A DNA stretch of 64,000 bases, taken from positions 1,550,001 through 1,614,000 of the forward strand of contig ML133394.1 of the NCBI GenBank assembly GCA_003864495.1, read 5' to 3'. Source of the stretch: Nemopilema nomurai. Lineage: Eukaryota > Cnidaria > Scyphozoa > Rhizostomeae > Rhizostomatidae. Below are positions 1 through 12,600 of the stretch, piece by piece. Under the pieces are notes generated by a model. That model saw only the letters and a program-made list of their open reading frames with translations. It was not told the DNA's origin and did no database searches. Made by a program: the position numbers and the translations under genes. Numbering within the stretch: position 1 is the first letter of the stretch; every line of letters starts with the position of its first letter.

Positions 1-348
1 AACCTCAAGGGTTATTGTTTTACCTGTAAGCGTTTTCACAAAGATTTGCATGTTGAAATCTAGCGATCTTCCTCACTCGAAGCTCAATTTTGGCCCGTTA
101 ACAACTAACAACTAGCGCATGCGTATGATGATTTAATGTACCAGGCCCTTTTTGCTCATTTCAAATTTGGTTATAATATCCTTATACGGCTGAAGGCTTC
201 TTCCTAAAGTCCGTGCTTTTACCCAAATTTGGTAAGCCCTTTCCCATAAATGAATAATTGGCTACCCATAAGTCCTCACGATCCATCCAGAGCATTCGTC
301 CCATAATCCTTTTCCACTCAGTCTCGTTTCCATTTCCAGGGACTAAAG
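1..348. other. Upstream region and probable 5' UTR/promoter of CSTF2
   Basis: No coding segment is visible here. The stretch directly precedes the CSTF2 start codon at 349 and presumably holds its 5' UTR and promoter. I could not identify a specific promoter element. Confidence 0.4.
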
Positions 349-3300
349 ATGGCGACTACTGGTTTCCATTTGCCAAAGGCCTCCACGAGTTCGCAGCAGC
401 AGAATGATCTGTCGGAAGAAAGAGAAAGGTCGCGAAGATCAGTATTTGGTTAGAAAGTGATTGTTTTCTTTGTTTACAATCTGCGACGTATCGCTTATTG
501 ACAAGTTGCTACAAAGTTTTGTAGAGTTGTCTAGTGGGGTTTATGTTTTCATTTCATATATCTTTAGATAGCCTCTAAAGTTCAGTGTATCCCGGTGGCG
601 TGCTATTGAGTTACCTCTACATTTTCAGCCAATATGTTATTATCTGTGCACGAAATAAGTTTAGGAGTTTATGAGAAGATAAAATCATTTTCATGAATAA
701 CTGAAATCAGTAAAAATTAACTTGAAACACAACACTATTCCTGCAAAAGTAACCAAATGGTCTATGAAGCTGCTTATGCACAAGGCTGACATCATTTGAA
801 CCTACGTTAGTGCACACCAAGTTTATTCCGAGGTAAGAATATGGTACAACAAAAAGTGTAACTGGGGGAGTTGTATCAATAAGCAAGGAGATAATCATTC
901 AAATGCATGGTTGCTCAAAGTTTGAAGTTTTTATATTCCATACAAAAGGGGAAATATTTATCATTGCATGGGTGATTCATCACACCCAACTGACCCATTA
1001 GGCCCGTGTCTGTGCTTCACTTTAGCTAGAAATATATGAAAAAGTTTTGGCATACTGAAATTTCTTCTTCCGCAGTTTATAGCTATTGTGAAGAAAGTAT
1101 TTTATTAACTATCCTCCATTTGCGTCATAGCATATTCATCCTGTTCACATGGCCCTTCTTGCCTCCATTTGATCCTGTGTTTCACAGCATTTCCAATACC
1201 TAGTATTCTTTTAACACACAGATCCATCTTCATTCAGTCAAACACCTTCATCAACTACAAGTGGTTTAATGTATTTTGTTCTTTCAGTTGGCAACATCCC
1301 ATATGAAGCTACTGAGGAAAACCTTAGAGAGATCTTTGCTCAAGCTGGACCAGTGTTGAGTTTTAGGCTTGTTTATGATAGAGAGAGTGGAAAGCCTAAA
1401 GGTTATGGGTTCTGTGAATATAAGGACCTTGAGACAGCCCAGAGTGCTATGAGAAATTTGAATGGAGTAGAACTTCATGGTCGAAATCTAAGAGTTGATA
1501 GTGCAGCAAGTGAAAAAAACAAAGAAGAAAACAGAGGTAATACTTTCCTAAATAGAAAAGTTGTTCTCTTGTACTATATATTATTCTCATGTTACTACTC
1601 TTCTTGACATCTGGTGTGTCAAATGACTTTTTGACACGTCTAGCATTTTTGACAACAAAGAACAGTGTACAGAAAAGGTTTTTTGAAAGCTAACCCTGTT
1701 GTTTGATTATCAAAGTTGAGTTGAATTATTTTGTGGTACCATATGTTGATTTTCATGGCAGTGCATGATCACAATGTTTATGGGGTGATATACAATGTTC
1801 AGAGCGGCAATCAAGCTGTCACTTAGAAGATTACCAATCAAGGTAGACTTTTATGAATGAACAAGTGTTTGCTTTCTTAGAGTCTGAGAAGGAAGTCTCT
1901 CCATATGGAAAGGAGGTTAGCCCAGAGGAAGCCCCTGAAGCCATTTCGCAAGCGGTTGCTAGTCTTCCACCAGAACAGATGTTTGAGTTGATGAAGCAAA
2001 TGAAGGTTTGGATGTTGCATAAGTACACTTGAAGACTGCACGATCTAGTCAGAAAAAAACATTTCTATACTTCTAGGCACCTGCACTTCAATTAGTGATG
2101 AAGAGATGAAGGTTTGGATATTGCATAAGTACACTTGAAGCCTGCACGATTTAGTCAGAAAAAAACATTTGTATACCTCTAGGCACCTGCACTTCAATTA
2201 ATGATGAATAAATGAATGTTTATGGCTTGATCACTCTAAATTGGCTGAAAATGAATTAACCAGCAATGCAGACGTAAAATTTTAAAAAGGGGGGCCCTAC
2301 TGTTGGGTCCCTAACACCATGCCCCTTTGCCCTGTTGCAGTCTTTATCCCAAGTGGACCCTCCTGCCAGTGAAATCAAGATGTACTACCATTTGTGGGGT
2401 GAATGAAAGACTTACCAGACCATTTGCTCTAGTTCTTCTGCTACTCAAATATAGGCCAGGCAGAGATACCAATAATTACAGCCGATTGTGTACTCAGTTA
2501 ATGAATAATTACAGCTTGCTACAGGAGAACACGGTGGACAGCAGGTAAGCAGTAAGGAATACTATCGAGAGAAGGCTTGTCTACCTCTAGAAAGTCAATA
2601 CATGGTTCTTGTCTCTTCACAAGCACGAACAATGAGGGGGGCTAGGCTGAGCCGCTATCCCAATCGAGTTGAGCCTGTGACAGCTGTTTTAATTATCATG
2701 ACGGCTATGAAACTAAAGTTAATGTATTTCACCTTGAATTATTTTTTAACCTGATTGATTACTCTGCAGATTTGCATTCAAAATAATCCTGAAGAGGCCA
2801 GGCAAATGTTATTACAAAATCCCCAGCTTGCATACGCACTGCTGCAAGCCCAAGTGATCATGAAGATTGTTGACCCAAAAGTTGCCCATGTACGTACACT
2901 TTGTTTTATGAAGTCTGCTCGATCTTTGCTTGATGATAATTTCCTACAATTTCCTAGGGTTCCTACGATTCCCATTGTTTCAGCATGCTGCTATCTTGTA
3001 TCTGCTGTTGGCAGCTAATTCAAACTGGATAAATGTTTCATTAGAAACATAGTTTTGACATCATTACAATATTCGCACCAGTCATTTTAAAATAACTCGC
3101 AGTGCAGTGTGTTTATGTGAAGAAATTCATTAGAAAATAATACAAACTCAAATTTGGTGCCAAAGTGAAAACGAAACTGCTCTGTCTCAGAATATGGCGC
3201 TTTTCATTTATTTGTTCAGACACTTTATTTATCATATAAACATTTTATAATTGTACCTTCAATTTATCTCAAATTGATCAATTAGTGTAAAGCTAAAAAT

Positions 3301-6198
3301 ATCCAACCCAGTTTGGAATATTTTGGCCGGCTCGCTGTTTTGTTACACATAGTTGTACCACATATCTGACAGAACACTGCCTCTAATTTAGATCAAAATT
3401 GATTGGTAATTAGAATGTTTGGTTGACATATTCATGAATGATTTTAAAATCAGGCTGTGCTGCATCAGTCACGGGCAGACCCATTGCCTGTCAAAGCGCC
3501 AACTAGTGCAGCACCAGCACCGTCGAGTACCCCTGTCTCTGGCGCAGGACTGATGCCACCATCAAGTGGGCCAGGCCCGGCGACTGGTGCCAGTCAAGGC
3601 TCAGTTGGCCGGCCAAGAGATGGGCCTCAAAGTTTGGGACCACCAGAGGGATGGAGACCGTCGGGTACTGTTTTGTCAGCTTTCATCTTACAATAGCTAG
3701 CTATTTGATACGGCTTGTAGTTGTTTTGCCACTGCAAAGCGAATGGGAATAATACTGCTGTGAAATCGCTGCCAATTATGTATGGGAATGCACGGGAATA
3801 GTGCTGGATCAAGAATATTTATTCATGTTCCTAAATATATAATTGTACTGTTGTGAACATAGTTGAAGTCATTGCATTATTCACACTTATCAGTATTGAC
3901 ATAGCCCATATTGCAAAATATTCCGACGAAATGATTCGTTTGAAAATAGTGCGTGTTGAAATAGGGTGATATCCGTTTAGCCGATGTCAAAGTTGCAGCA
4001 CTAAGCTTGATGGTGATCCATGATGATAGATATCACATCGGATGTGCTTCACTTTTCGGTTTATAGGCTAGATTCATTTTGAAATGAAGATGGCAACCTG
4101 CTTTTATTTTTTTTTCCTGTATGGATATGTTGCAATAGTTGTTTTTCCTTGCTAGAGAAAGCGGTGTTCCTGCAAAAGTTGTCTCAGACTTGGCACTAGC
4201 CAGGACTTAGGCCAATGCCCAAAATGTTCTGACGTCATAAGTTTTTTGTGTCATTTTTTTAGATTAATATCTCCATTTTTTAACAGATGAGTTAAGACAG
4301 GATATGGACGTAGACGTTGTGAAACGGGAGTTCCGCGGGCCACCGCCAATGGAGATTCGCGGGCCAGAAATGCGCGGACCACCGGTCTCTGAAATGTTGG
4401 ACCCAAGGGAGTTCAGAGGTGGACCATCACCCATGGATCGAGATGAGATGCGAATGCGGGAGATCAGGGGACCGCCTCCTGAAAAAGGCTAGTAATTATT
4501 GTTATTAAATGCGTTAAATGCTTTGGTATCCAGCACACTGAGTCGTTTGGTGTTCATCTCTCCCTTGGAGGTAGCTATAACGTTTTTCAAAAACCTTAAT
4601 CCGCTCGGATATTGCTATGCTTGCAGCACATAGAGCCCTGTTTCGTGGCGGTTTCGTACGCGTTGATGAAATGTCCTGCGAACATTGTTGTGAGAGGTGT
4701 TCGGCTTAAGAAAGAATTCAGGTGCTTAGAAAATAGACATACAGAATCGCTGCCCTAGATTTTAAGGCATGCTCCGGTTTGAAGGCATGTTACTTCAAGA
4801 GCAGAACTCTTTAGAAGTGCATAAATCACTAACTGCCACTTGTTCACGAAGCCTGGCAGCTCTTTGCTCCAAGGAAGACATTATCCTTGTCAGTTCTGCT
4901 TTTTGCATATGAATATAGTTTTCAAACCTCAGAGTATATACATTCTGCCAATACAATTGTTTTATTTAAATATAGTTTAATTGTTCAATAGCTACATTTG
5001 CTTTTAGTAATGATAGGGTTTCCAAATAGATTTTTAGAAGGGTTAACGATGCAGCTATTTATTAGCATTTGCAAATTATATATTCATATTTTATGTGCAA
5101 GCTAATAGACGGAAACTCTCAATTTTCGCACAGAATTTCGTGAATACAGAGATGATCGCTTTCATGAATATGGTGGACCGCCGTTTGACCCACGAGAACG
5201 AGAAATGCGCGAGATGGGCGGCCAAATTATGGAGAGAGGACCAGTGGACCCAAGGGAAAGAGCCCCGCCCCAAGGGATAGAGCCACGGGACCCCAGAATG
5301 CGGGCTGAGATGCGGGGTCCAAGTGATCCTCGTGGACAACCTTCTCAGAGAGGGCCGATTGACCAAAGGGGGCCTGAAGGAAGGGGACCTGAAGGAAGGG
5401 GGCCTGAAGGAAGGGTGCCTGAGGGAAGGGGACCTGAAGGAAGGCCGCCTGGGGAGTTGCGTGGCCATCCGGACTCCTGGGGACCGCCGCCCGAAAGAAG
5501 GGGCCCCATGGACCCAAGAATAGCTGGCGAGCCCCGCGGCAATCCTAGAGGTGAGGGTCTTTTTGAAACGTCCTACTAGTCGACAGTATCGGCATGCATG
5601 GCTCTTTAAGTATAAACAATGTTATCGACAACACTACGTTTTGTTTATCACTTTGCTTATCAAGGACTGTGTTTGTCACTTGTGAGTGTCGCTAGAGGTT
5701 GTTGTTCTTAAAGTGTTTTCACGAGGACCAAATTCCTAATTTCCTTCAAATTTTTTGCTTTAACAATTTGATCATTCTTTTCATTTTTTTGAACAATATG
5801 TCATTTCAGAGGAAAGAATTATGCGGGAAGGCAGACCACCGCCCCCAGAAATGCGAGGGGGTCCACCAGTTGATCCTAGGGACCCAAGGGCCCAAGCTGG
5901 ACAGAGGGGGGATCAAAGAGGGGGGCCGCCATTTGAAAGATGGGGTGGTCCACCGGATTCCAGGGGACCGCCTCCTCACAATGATCGCCGAGTAATGCCA
6001 CCGGAAAATCGTGGGCCGCCCCGAGGACCTCCAGACCAGAGATTCAGGCCTGGACCCGACCAAGACGGCTTCTATGACGGAAGACCACCTCCAACTTCAC
6101 AAGGGGGTCCCGGCCTTGATGGCCCGCCTAGAGGCCCAAGTGGACCAGGTGGAGGCAAACCACCATCAAGTGACAGTTCTCAGTTTCCGCAGTGGTAG
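349..6198 (+). CDS. CSTF2: Cleavage stimulation factor subunit 2 (CstF-64), 8 coding exons
   Basis: This is the RNA-binding subunit of nuclear CstF, which binds U/GU-rich elements downstream of poly(A) signals and promotes 3' end cleavage. Coding exons, in phase throughout: 349-448, 1288-1536, 1881-2005, 2770-2889, 3454-3664, 4287-4487, 5134-5550, 5810-6198, giving 603 aa. Exon 1 supplies a divergent N-terminus ending RRSVF. An RRM follows at about residues 34-112, with RNP-type blocks [13 protein letters not shown] and [11 protein letters not shown]. The hinge domain (about 120-200) includes [20 protein letters not shown] and [20 protein letters not shown], almost as in vertebrates. The rest is a Pro/Gly/Arg-rich region with RGPP motifs and five GPEGR-like pentapeptides. 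The conserved C-terminal helical domain of CstF-64 is not seen; the ORF ends QFPQW. Intron 6 appears to use a GC donor. The ATG is chosen because exon 1 is open from it and splices in frame. Identity is secure; the C-terminus is less so. Confidence 0.93.
2000..2211 (+). repeat. 106-bp tandem duplication spanning the exon 3 splice donor of CSTF2
   Basis: A unit beginning ATGAAGGTTTGGAT occurs at 2000 and again at 2106, and similarity continues for about 100 bp with a handful of substitutions. The first copy contains the last coding bases of exon 3 and its GT donor (2005/2006). The second repeats the same donor context at 2111/2112. Confidence 0.85.
5370..5444 (+). repeat. 15-bp coding tandem repeat (GPEGR x5) in CSTF2
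   Basis: Five in-frame 15-bp units encode GPEGR (one reads VPEGR). They lie in the Pro/Gly/Arg-rich part of CSTF2. Vertebrate CSTF2 carries a different pentapeptide array (MEARA/G) in the equivalent region. Confidence 0.9.
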
Positions 6199-6846
6199 AT
6201 TAAAGTTTCCTTTAATATTCAGGTCAGATGAATATCAGATGAGCAAGCCAGGTTCTCGCCTGTATCCATGTCGTTGCCTATCCATTTAAAAAGTACGGCC
6301 AAGTCTCATGTACAACCCATAAAGCGTTGAGAAAGTTGAAATCTTGTTAGAGATTACCAGAAAATGATTTTGTAGAGGACGAGTTGTGTGCAGATTGAGT
6401 TGTAGTTGGTTATTCATGAAAATCGTTGATTATTATCAAAGACTTGCTTATACTTTCGATAAGAAGAAAGCAACGAGTCGAATAAGATTTGAATCATAAA
6501 TCTTACCATACTTTTCTTAGATCCCGGCTTTTTATACTCCAGATCCGAATGTCACCTGAAATTCTATTCTAAAAGCTCTTTTCCAGTAGTCATTGATCAC
6601 GTTGATACATTATTGATGATTTATATTTCATTTTATCTTTTTTGAAATTGATAAAATTCACTCGGTGTCATGTTCTTTTCCCGCTGTAATGCAAAATTTA
6701 TGAAAACGCAGGCTTTTAACTCAGCTTTACGGGACTTTTTGTGCGGACTGTGTGGAATTGAAAAAGGAACATATAGAATATTGTGTTATTCAAGATGCCT
6801 CTATGGTCCCTTTTCTTATTTGTATTATAACCTGCTTGTATAGTTG

Positions 6847-6852
6847 AATAAA
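6847..6852 (+). terminator. Candidate CSTF2 poly(A) signal AATAAA
   Basis: A canonical AATAAA lies about 650 bp after the CSTF2 stop at 6198, giving a plausible 3' UTR length. No cleavage site can be confirmed without transcripts. A dispersed repeat begins about 10 bp further on. Confidence 0.5.
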
Positions 6853-6861
6853 TGTTTCGCA

Positions 6862-6981
6862 GTACAAAACTTTACAATAGCATGAAATAGCAGAAGCAAT
6901 TATCGCATAATTAAAATACTTTTTCGTCCATGACTTCGTCCGGGTATACAAACGTCGGAAAATGACCCAAGATTAAATAAT
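6862..6981 (+). repeat. Dispersed repeat family B, copy 1
   Basis: Shares ordered blocks with 34091-34222, 40124-40252 and 50811-50900: GTACAAAACTT, ACAATAGCA.GAAATAGC, a TTTTTCGTCC block, and TATACAAACGTCGGAAAATGA. All four copies are on the same strand. I found no TIR or coding sequence; it may be the end of a LINE, SINE or LTR element. Confidence 0.65.
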
Positions 6982-7627
6982 GTTCGGGTCGGAAACTGTG
7001 CAAAGGTTTTTGAAAAAGATGTTCTACGTCTTTATGTTGTGCCTCTACTTTCGTCTCATTGGCCAGAGTTCAGAAAAATTGACGGTTCTATGGCTGGGAG
7101 CCGGATGAGGGTTTTGTCTGTAAATGTCATATTTGAGCAAGGTTTATTAGTAATTTTTATCACGAACCAAAGTGATTTGAAAAAATTTGCTTTGAATTGG
7201 TAAAGAGGAAGCTTTGAATCATACAAATTACAGCCGAAGGAAAGCTTTAACACTTTTCTGGTTATTGGAAATAAATTTGAAAGTGAAGAGGAAGTGTCAT
7301 TGTCGATGAAATGAGCCAGCGACGGTAACATTGGGTGGAAATTTAGCAGTGGTTGTGAAAACAGTCAATCAAATAAAGAAAAACAACGTTAAAATTCTAG
7401 GGTGGTGTTGTTGCGTGTTCGTGGTTGACAACTTTTATTAGTTAACGGTGAAGAATTACAACTCTTGGGGGGAAGCACCACGACGCACTTTATGTCTGGT
7501 GTCGTGGCTAGGCCGTTTGAATATTGCAAGGCAGTGACCTCCTCGAACTCATTGGTCACAATAGAACAACATTGGTCACTCTATCTTTGCGTCGTATCCC
7601 CTCGCCTGCATAATTGCATCTTGAAAG

Positions 7628-7711
7628 CGAGCATCCATGCCCGAGCATCCATGCCCGAGCATCCATGCCCGAGCATCCATGCCCGAGCATCCATGCCCGA
7701 GCATCCATGCC
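7628..7711 (+). repeat. 14-bp tandem repeat, six exact copies
   Basis: The unit CGAGCATCCATGCC is repeated exactly six times, ending about 18 bp before MITE copy 1. It falls inside a 107-codon open frame that has no other coding character, so I treat it as a non-coding microrepeat. Confidence 0.95.
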
Positions 7712-7729
7712 TATTGGCTGTACGTAATA

Positions 7730-8133
7730 CACGCTTTTTTATAAGGAACCTACCACAAGGCCTAGTTCCAAAAGTTCCTTATTCGTAGACCTCAAGTCAT
7801 CATATTTTAATACCAAAAGTTCCTTAATTTTCACTGCACATCAATAAGCCTTGACACTTTATAGAGAGAGGGGTGAGATAGAATATGCGGAAACTACTCA
7901 ATAAAGCACTTGACACACGAATAGCAAACAATCTATGCGAGTATTGGCTGCAAATGAATGGAACGGGCTTTTTAGCTCTTGATGCTTGCAGTTATAAAAA
8001 ATTGTCTAATCGAAAAGTTCCTTGGGGATTTCGTTTTTAGTAGTATAAGTTCTTTATATATTTCGGCTTTCTACATGTAGGTTCCTTATAAAGTGGTTCC
8101 TTATAAAAAAAAAGCCTTATAAAAAAAAGCGTG
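7730..8133 (-). mobile_element. MITE family A, copy 1 (inverted relative to copies 2 and 3)
   Basis: A ~404-bp non-coding element with terminal inverted repeats CACGCTTTTTTATAAGGAAC, flanked by TA on both sides (7728-7729 and 8134-8135). The interior matches copies at 56136-56531 and 61005-61405, including blocks ending in TACATGTAG and AAATATATAAAGAACTT, in reverse orientation. One end carries an extra partial repeat of the TIR. The TA duplication and lack of coding capacity suggest a Tc1/mariner-type MITE. Confidence 0.88.
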
Positions 8134-9691
8134 TATTGGGTGATTTAAGCGTGGATTGTGAAGGGTTTTACCACTGTGTCAATTCATTTGTCATAGTGAC
8201 ATTTTTCAGCAGATGTTGATTGTAGGCTGCTGATCAAAGTTTGTTTGGCCCCAAAGACAAGTTTCAAGCGATCGAGAACACGAAATATGGAGTTTCCAGC
8301 TTCTCGACTCTGATTCAGCTATTTGACTTGGTATTTGAGAACCAACTAATCCAAAATATATTGCAATGAAGAGTTACCTGGTATTGAGTCGCAGAAGTAT
8401 TGCAAATGTAAAGTATGAGGGTTATTTCCTATCTTTAAGCTGATATATATTTTTCTACTTGTTGGTATGCTCGATGCATACTCCATCTACAATTACAGAA
8501 CAATGAGTGTTATCTTCAACTGCCATTAACATTATTTCTAGCATAACATTGAATGCCTTATCAATCATTTAAGATATTTTAGGTCATAAAAAGATGTTTT
8601 GAATTTCGAGTTTGTGCTTTCGAACAACTTCAAGTGTTCATGTCATTTGAATTGTTCACAGCATCGTCCGTGCTTGCTATAGAAGACAAAAATTAAAGAA
8701 TTATCGTTATCTCGGGGGAAGTACAGAATTTGGAATGTAGTTGGGGAGCCCCCTCATGACGGCTTTGGTTTCGAGCGATTGCGAAGGCGCATGTTCCAAG
8801 TGAGAGCGAGATGTACAGAGGAAAGCAGACTGTGGGAAAGCGACTGACTGGATCGTAAACAGAAAGTCGTTTATTTCATTCAAGTGCAACCGAAAGCACT
8901 TATTCGTGGTTTTATAAACCTTCGTGCCAGGATCTTAGCAATGGTGACCTGAAGAACGTACCAAACCAGGCGAGAAGCAATCGGATGTTATTTTGCTGCT
9001 CTGATTAGGCCAAGTCAAGTTCCTTGATATTGAAGACGTTGCAGTACTTTCCCCTACATAAGAGAGACGATGAGCAGTGAAAGTAAGAACCTATTTTGTC
9101 AATTGAAATTTTAAAGTTTTACTGTCTTGAAGACTTAAGTCTAGTCCTCTCGAATTAAGTTTAGGCACAAAATATTCAACCAAAGTTTTTCTTGAAATCT
9201 GCTGGCGGAATGTACAGACAAACAGTCGTACTTTCTCATGGACTGTCAGGGTCCATCCTCGTCCAAGAAAATCTCTAAAAAAGAAGGCGCCTGACGATCT
9301 GCATCAATTCTTTCCAGTGGGATTTGTTGTACAGCAAGCTGGTTGGCATTTTGCTCTATGATTAGTTTATTAACTAGCTAACTTGATATTAAACAAATAT
9401 AAAACGAATTAAGTGATTGCTTTAATGTCTATACTGATAGTAAATTGAAAGAAATTGCAATTGTAAGCTTTCCAATTTATTAAATTTATTCAAAGACTGC
9501 AAATGAAATTAAACATTGATAATATGGTGAGGAATTTTTCAAGGGGGCACATAAAGGTAGAGGTACATCCCCACATTTCTTTTGGTCAGTTACATTTTAT
9601 GAGAGCACTTTAGAGATTCATAGCATGGCTAAATAATTTGCCCTTTCTTAAAGGAACTGAAAACAGCCCCAATGGTGATTCAAAATTCAAC

Positions 9692-12600
9692 ATGGCATTT
9701 TCTGGAGCTCTTTCACCACAGGGTTTTGGGAAAGACCTTGTTTTTGAAGATATTCAGTTTGGGGAGGTATGAATGCTATATAATATCTTCCTTACTTTTC
9801 CTGTATTTTAATCATTCATAGTTAACACTGATATCACCTGTTTACATCTCTGTTTGATATCTAACCCCTTCTGTTCTTATGATTGTAATTTCAATTAAAG
9901 TTTGATCAACTTGCCCAAATATCCATTTACTGCTCCTTGTATCTCTATTGTAGCATAGCATATTAATTTAATAAATGATATATTTACTGTGTTTCCTTCT
10001 TTGCTACCTTTACAGTATGAGTTAAGATATTCAATAGTGGTATTTTGTAGAAAACTTTCAACATGCTCAAAATATAATGCTGGCAATTCGAACTGAGCCT
10101 TATTATTAAACGAAATGATATCGTGTTACGTAATAATGCTATAGTATTTGAGTCCATAGGGAGTTTAAGAAATTTTGAGAGTTCTGAGAATAATAATAAA
10201 TATTGGGAGTAGCTTTGATTTAATTGAACATTACTTATGTTCACCATTAGGTAGTTGGCAGGGGTGCCTTTGGTGTTGTGAATAAAGCCATTTGGAAGGA
10301 CATGCAAGTTGCTGTTAAAACAATGGAGGGAAAGGATGCTTTCAAAGCTTTGAACAAAGAGGTACTGTCTCTGGCTAGAAATTGTGAATCAACTGACAGG
10401 GGTACCATTAATCTCAGTTCTTGTGGTGACAAGGCCTGCAATGGTGTGATATCACACCAAAGTATTAAGTAGTACAAAAAGCTGTCCATAGACTAAACTA
10501 TGTTGTTTCATCATATGAAAATAATACAAGGCCAGTCCAATCAATACATTATCTCAAATAAGCTCTATAAACATAATATCCAACATATTGAAGAGAACAA
10601 TGTTAACAAGAAGGTAGATGTTGCATGAGATGGTGGGTGAGATGGCGACTACCTTCCAGCAACGAAAAAATGTTTGACAAAATGTTGCATCAGTTGACCA
10701 ACAGTTTTTGGACTGAATTCAAAGAAAAGTGAATGACCGGAAAAGGATCCTAGCATATCATATCACAAGCATAGCTTGCATAATTGTTGGATTTTCTTCA
10801 AGCCTTTTCAGCTTTTTTTAGATGCTGTCTTTAAAACCTCTTTAAACTTATTAACTATTGCCTCATTATTTTCCACCTTTCAAAAGCTCCAGTGTTTGTA
10901 TGAACTGAAATTGGAGTGAAACATAACTTGTTGCAGATTTCTTTATTATGTATATATTGGAATGTGATATGCTAATTGCTAGGTTTTTCATAGTTAGCAT
11001 GAAAAAAAGAGTTTATCTTTGCTAGCTTTGAGTGAATTTTAATTTTCTGGACGATGCTTGTTGTGCTTTGTATTTTAGTAATATAGTTAAACTAATTGTT
11101 TTATTTTTTTCAAAGTTTGTTCAACTGTCCAAGCTGCAGCACGAGAATATTATCAGGCTCTACGGTGTTTGTGGTAAAAAACCAAAGGTAAACTTATTAT
11201 CTTCTATTTTTTAAGCTATCTGATTCTTGCTGGTGTAAATAAACTCTTGGTAAAAAGCTTTTGTTTAAATTGGTAGCCTTCTACAGTCAGTGAGTGTTAA
11301 TTATAAATTGCTCTATGTTGTTTGTAATCCTTATAATGATTATAACTAAACTAGCTGGTTAAATTGTTTTCATCAGTGAGTTATCCTTAAATATATCTCT
11401 TTGAAATGGCATATTAAATGCTCAAATGCAATTTATTTCCAATATAGCATTTTTTCATCATTTGCCACAAATTTTATATTGTGACATACTTTTAGGTCAT
11501 TGAAGATTGTTAAGTCATAGATACCTGTTGAACATTGGTCTGTTTCTTTTTTCAAGTTTTTTACTATGGTCTTGGGCATATAAGGTTGAGGTGTTCTGAA
11601 TAGCTCTTGGTAAGAATCTTTTTCAGTGCTCATATACTTATGAGGACATGTATCTTAAAGTTGTTTTATTGCAACTATCTTCAAGGTTTGTCTTCTCATG
11701 GAATTTGCTGAGGATGGATCTTTATATGACTGTAAGTAAAAACAAAAAATACTGTCATTTTGTAAGGCAAATATTGTCAAATTGTTCATACCTTTTTACT
11801 AATTTTTAAAATGTTTATACTGTCATTGGCAATCTGTTACATCTTTGTGTTCATATGATATTAATTGTCAGTTATTTTAGACTTTTTGCCCTTGAAATAA
11901 CTTTCATGATGACTGTGTGAATGGCGAACAAATTTACCTGGTATTAAGAATATCTTTGCAACTTCATGTTTTGTGTATAAATGAATTGCTTTCTTTGTTA
12001 AGTACTAATGCAATGTACTAATTCTCTGCATTGGCAGCTTGCTAATCCTTAATTGCCATGAGTTTTATGTTGAACAAAAACCTATGTTTTTTTAAGGTTG
12101 ATTGTTATACTGCAGTATTACAGCAACAAAGTATTCCCAATTTTACCAAATGTTACCTCCCCTATTTACAAATTCTTATACCAAAGAACTAAACAAAAAT
12201 ATTTAATAGGAATATTTGTATGAAGCATGAATATATTTCTATGTATATAGTAGGGCAGTGCTGATAGCTAACTAATGATTATCAAGTGCAAAGTTGACAA
12301 GCATTGAAATAACTGAAGTTTTAAGCTTGGTATCAACACTGGTATCTAATCAGATATGTTTCTCGATTTTTTCTTTTCTTAATCTAGGCATGTTTTTCCT
12401 CCAGATGGTTTTTATATCAAATATGTCTCCTACTGTTGCCTCTTAACAAATTACAATGCATTATCTTCAAGTGAACTTTAAGGAGACCCATGTCGCTTTC
12501 AGAGAAAGTACCAATTAAAATTCAACTATGGGTTAGTGAATGATATCCAGACCTATGTGGGCATACAAGTCTGCCATAGTAAGGACAAGCCTGCATTTTG

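Larger units (their letters stand above)
6199..9691. other. Intergenic CSTF2-TAK1 region
   Basis: No convincing exon. It holds the CSTF2 3' UTR, one family B repeat copy, a 14-bp tandem repeat, a MITE, and presumably the TAK1 promoter and 5' UTR. I looked here for an exon encoding the missing CstF-64 C-terminal domain and did not find one by eye. Confidence 0.6.

Noticed and set aside
5091..5579. Several minus-strand and alternate-frame ORFs over CSTF2 exon 7
   Set aside because: They are shadows of the Pro/Gly/Arg coding repeat. The spliced CSTF2 frame explains the region.
7465..7788. 107-codon + strand ORF
   Set aside because: Its length comes from six copies of the 14-bp repeat plus part of a MITE; no domain or splice support.
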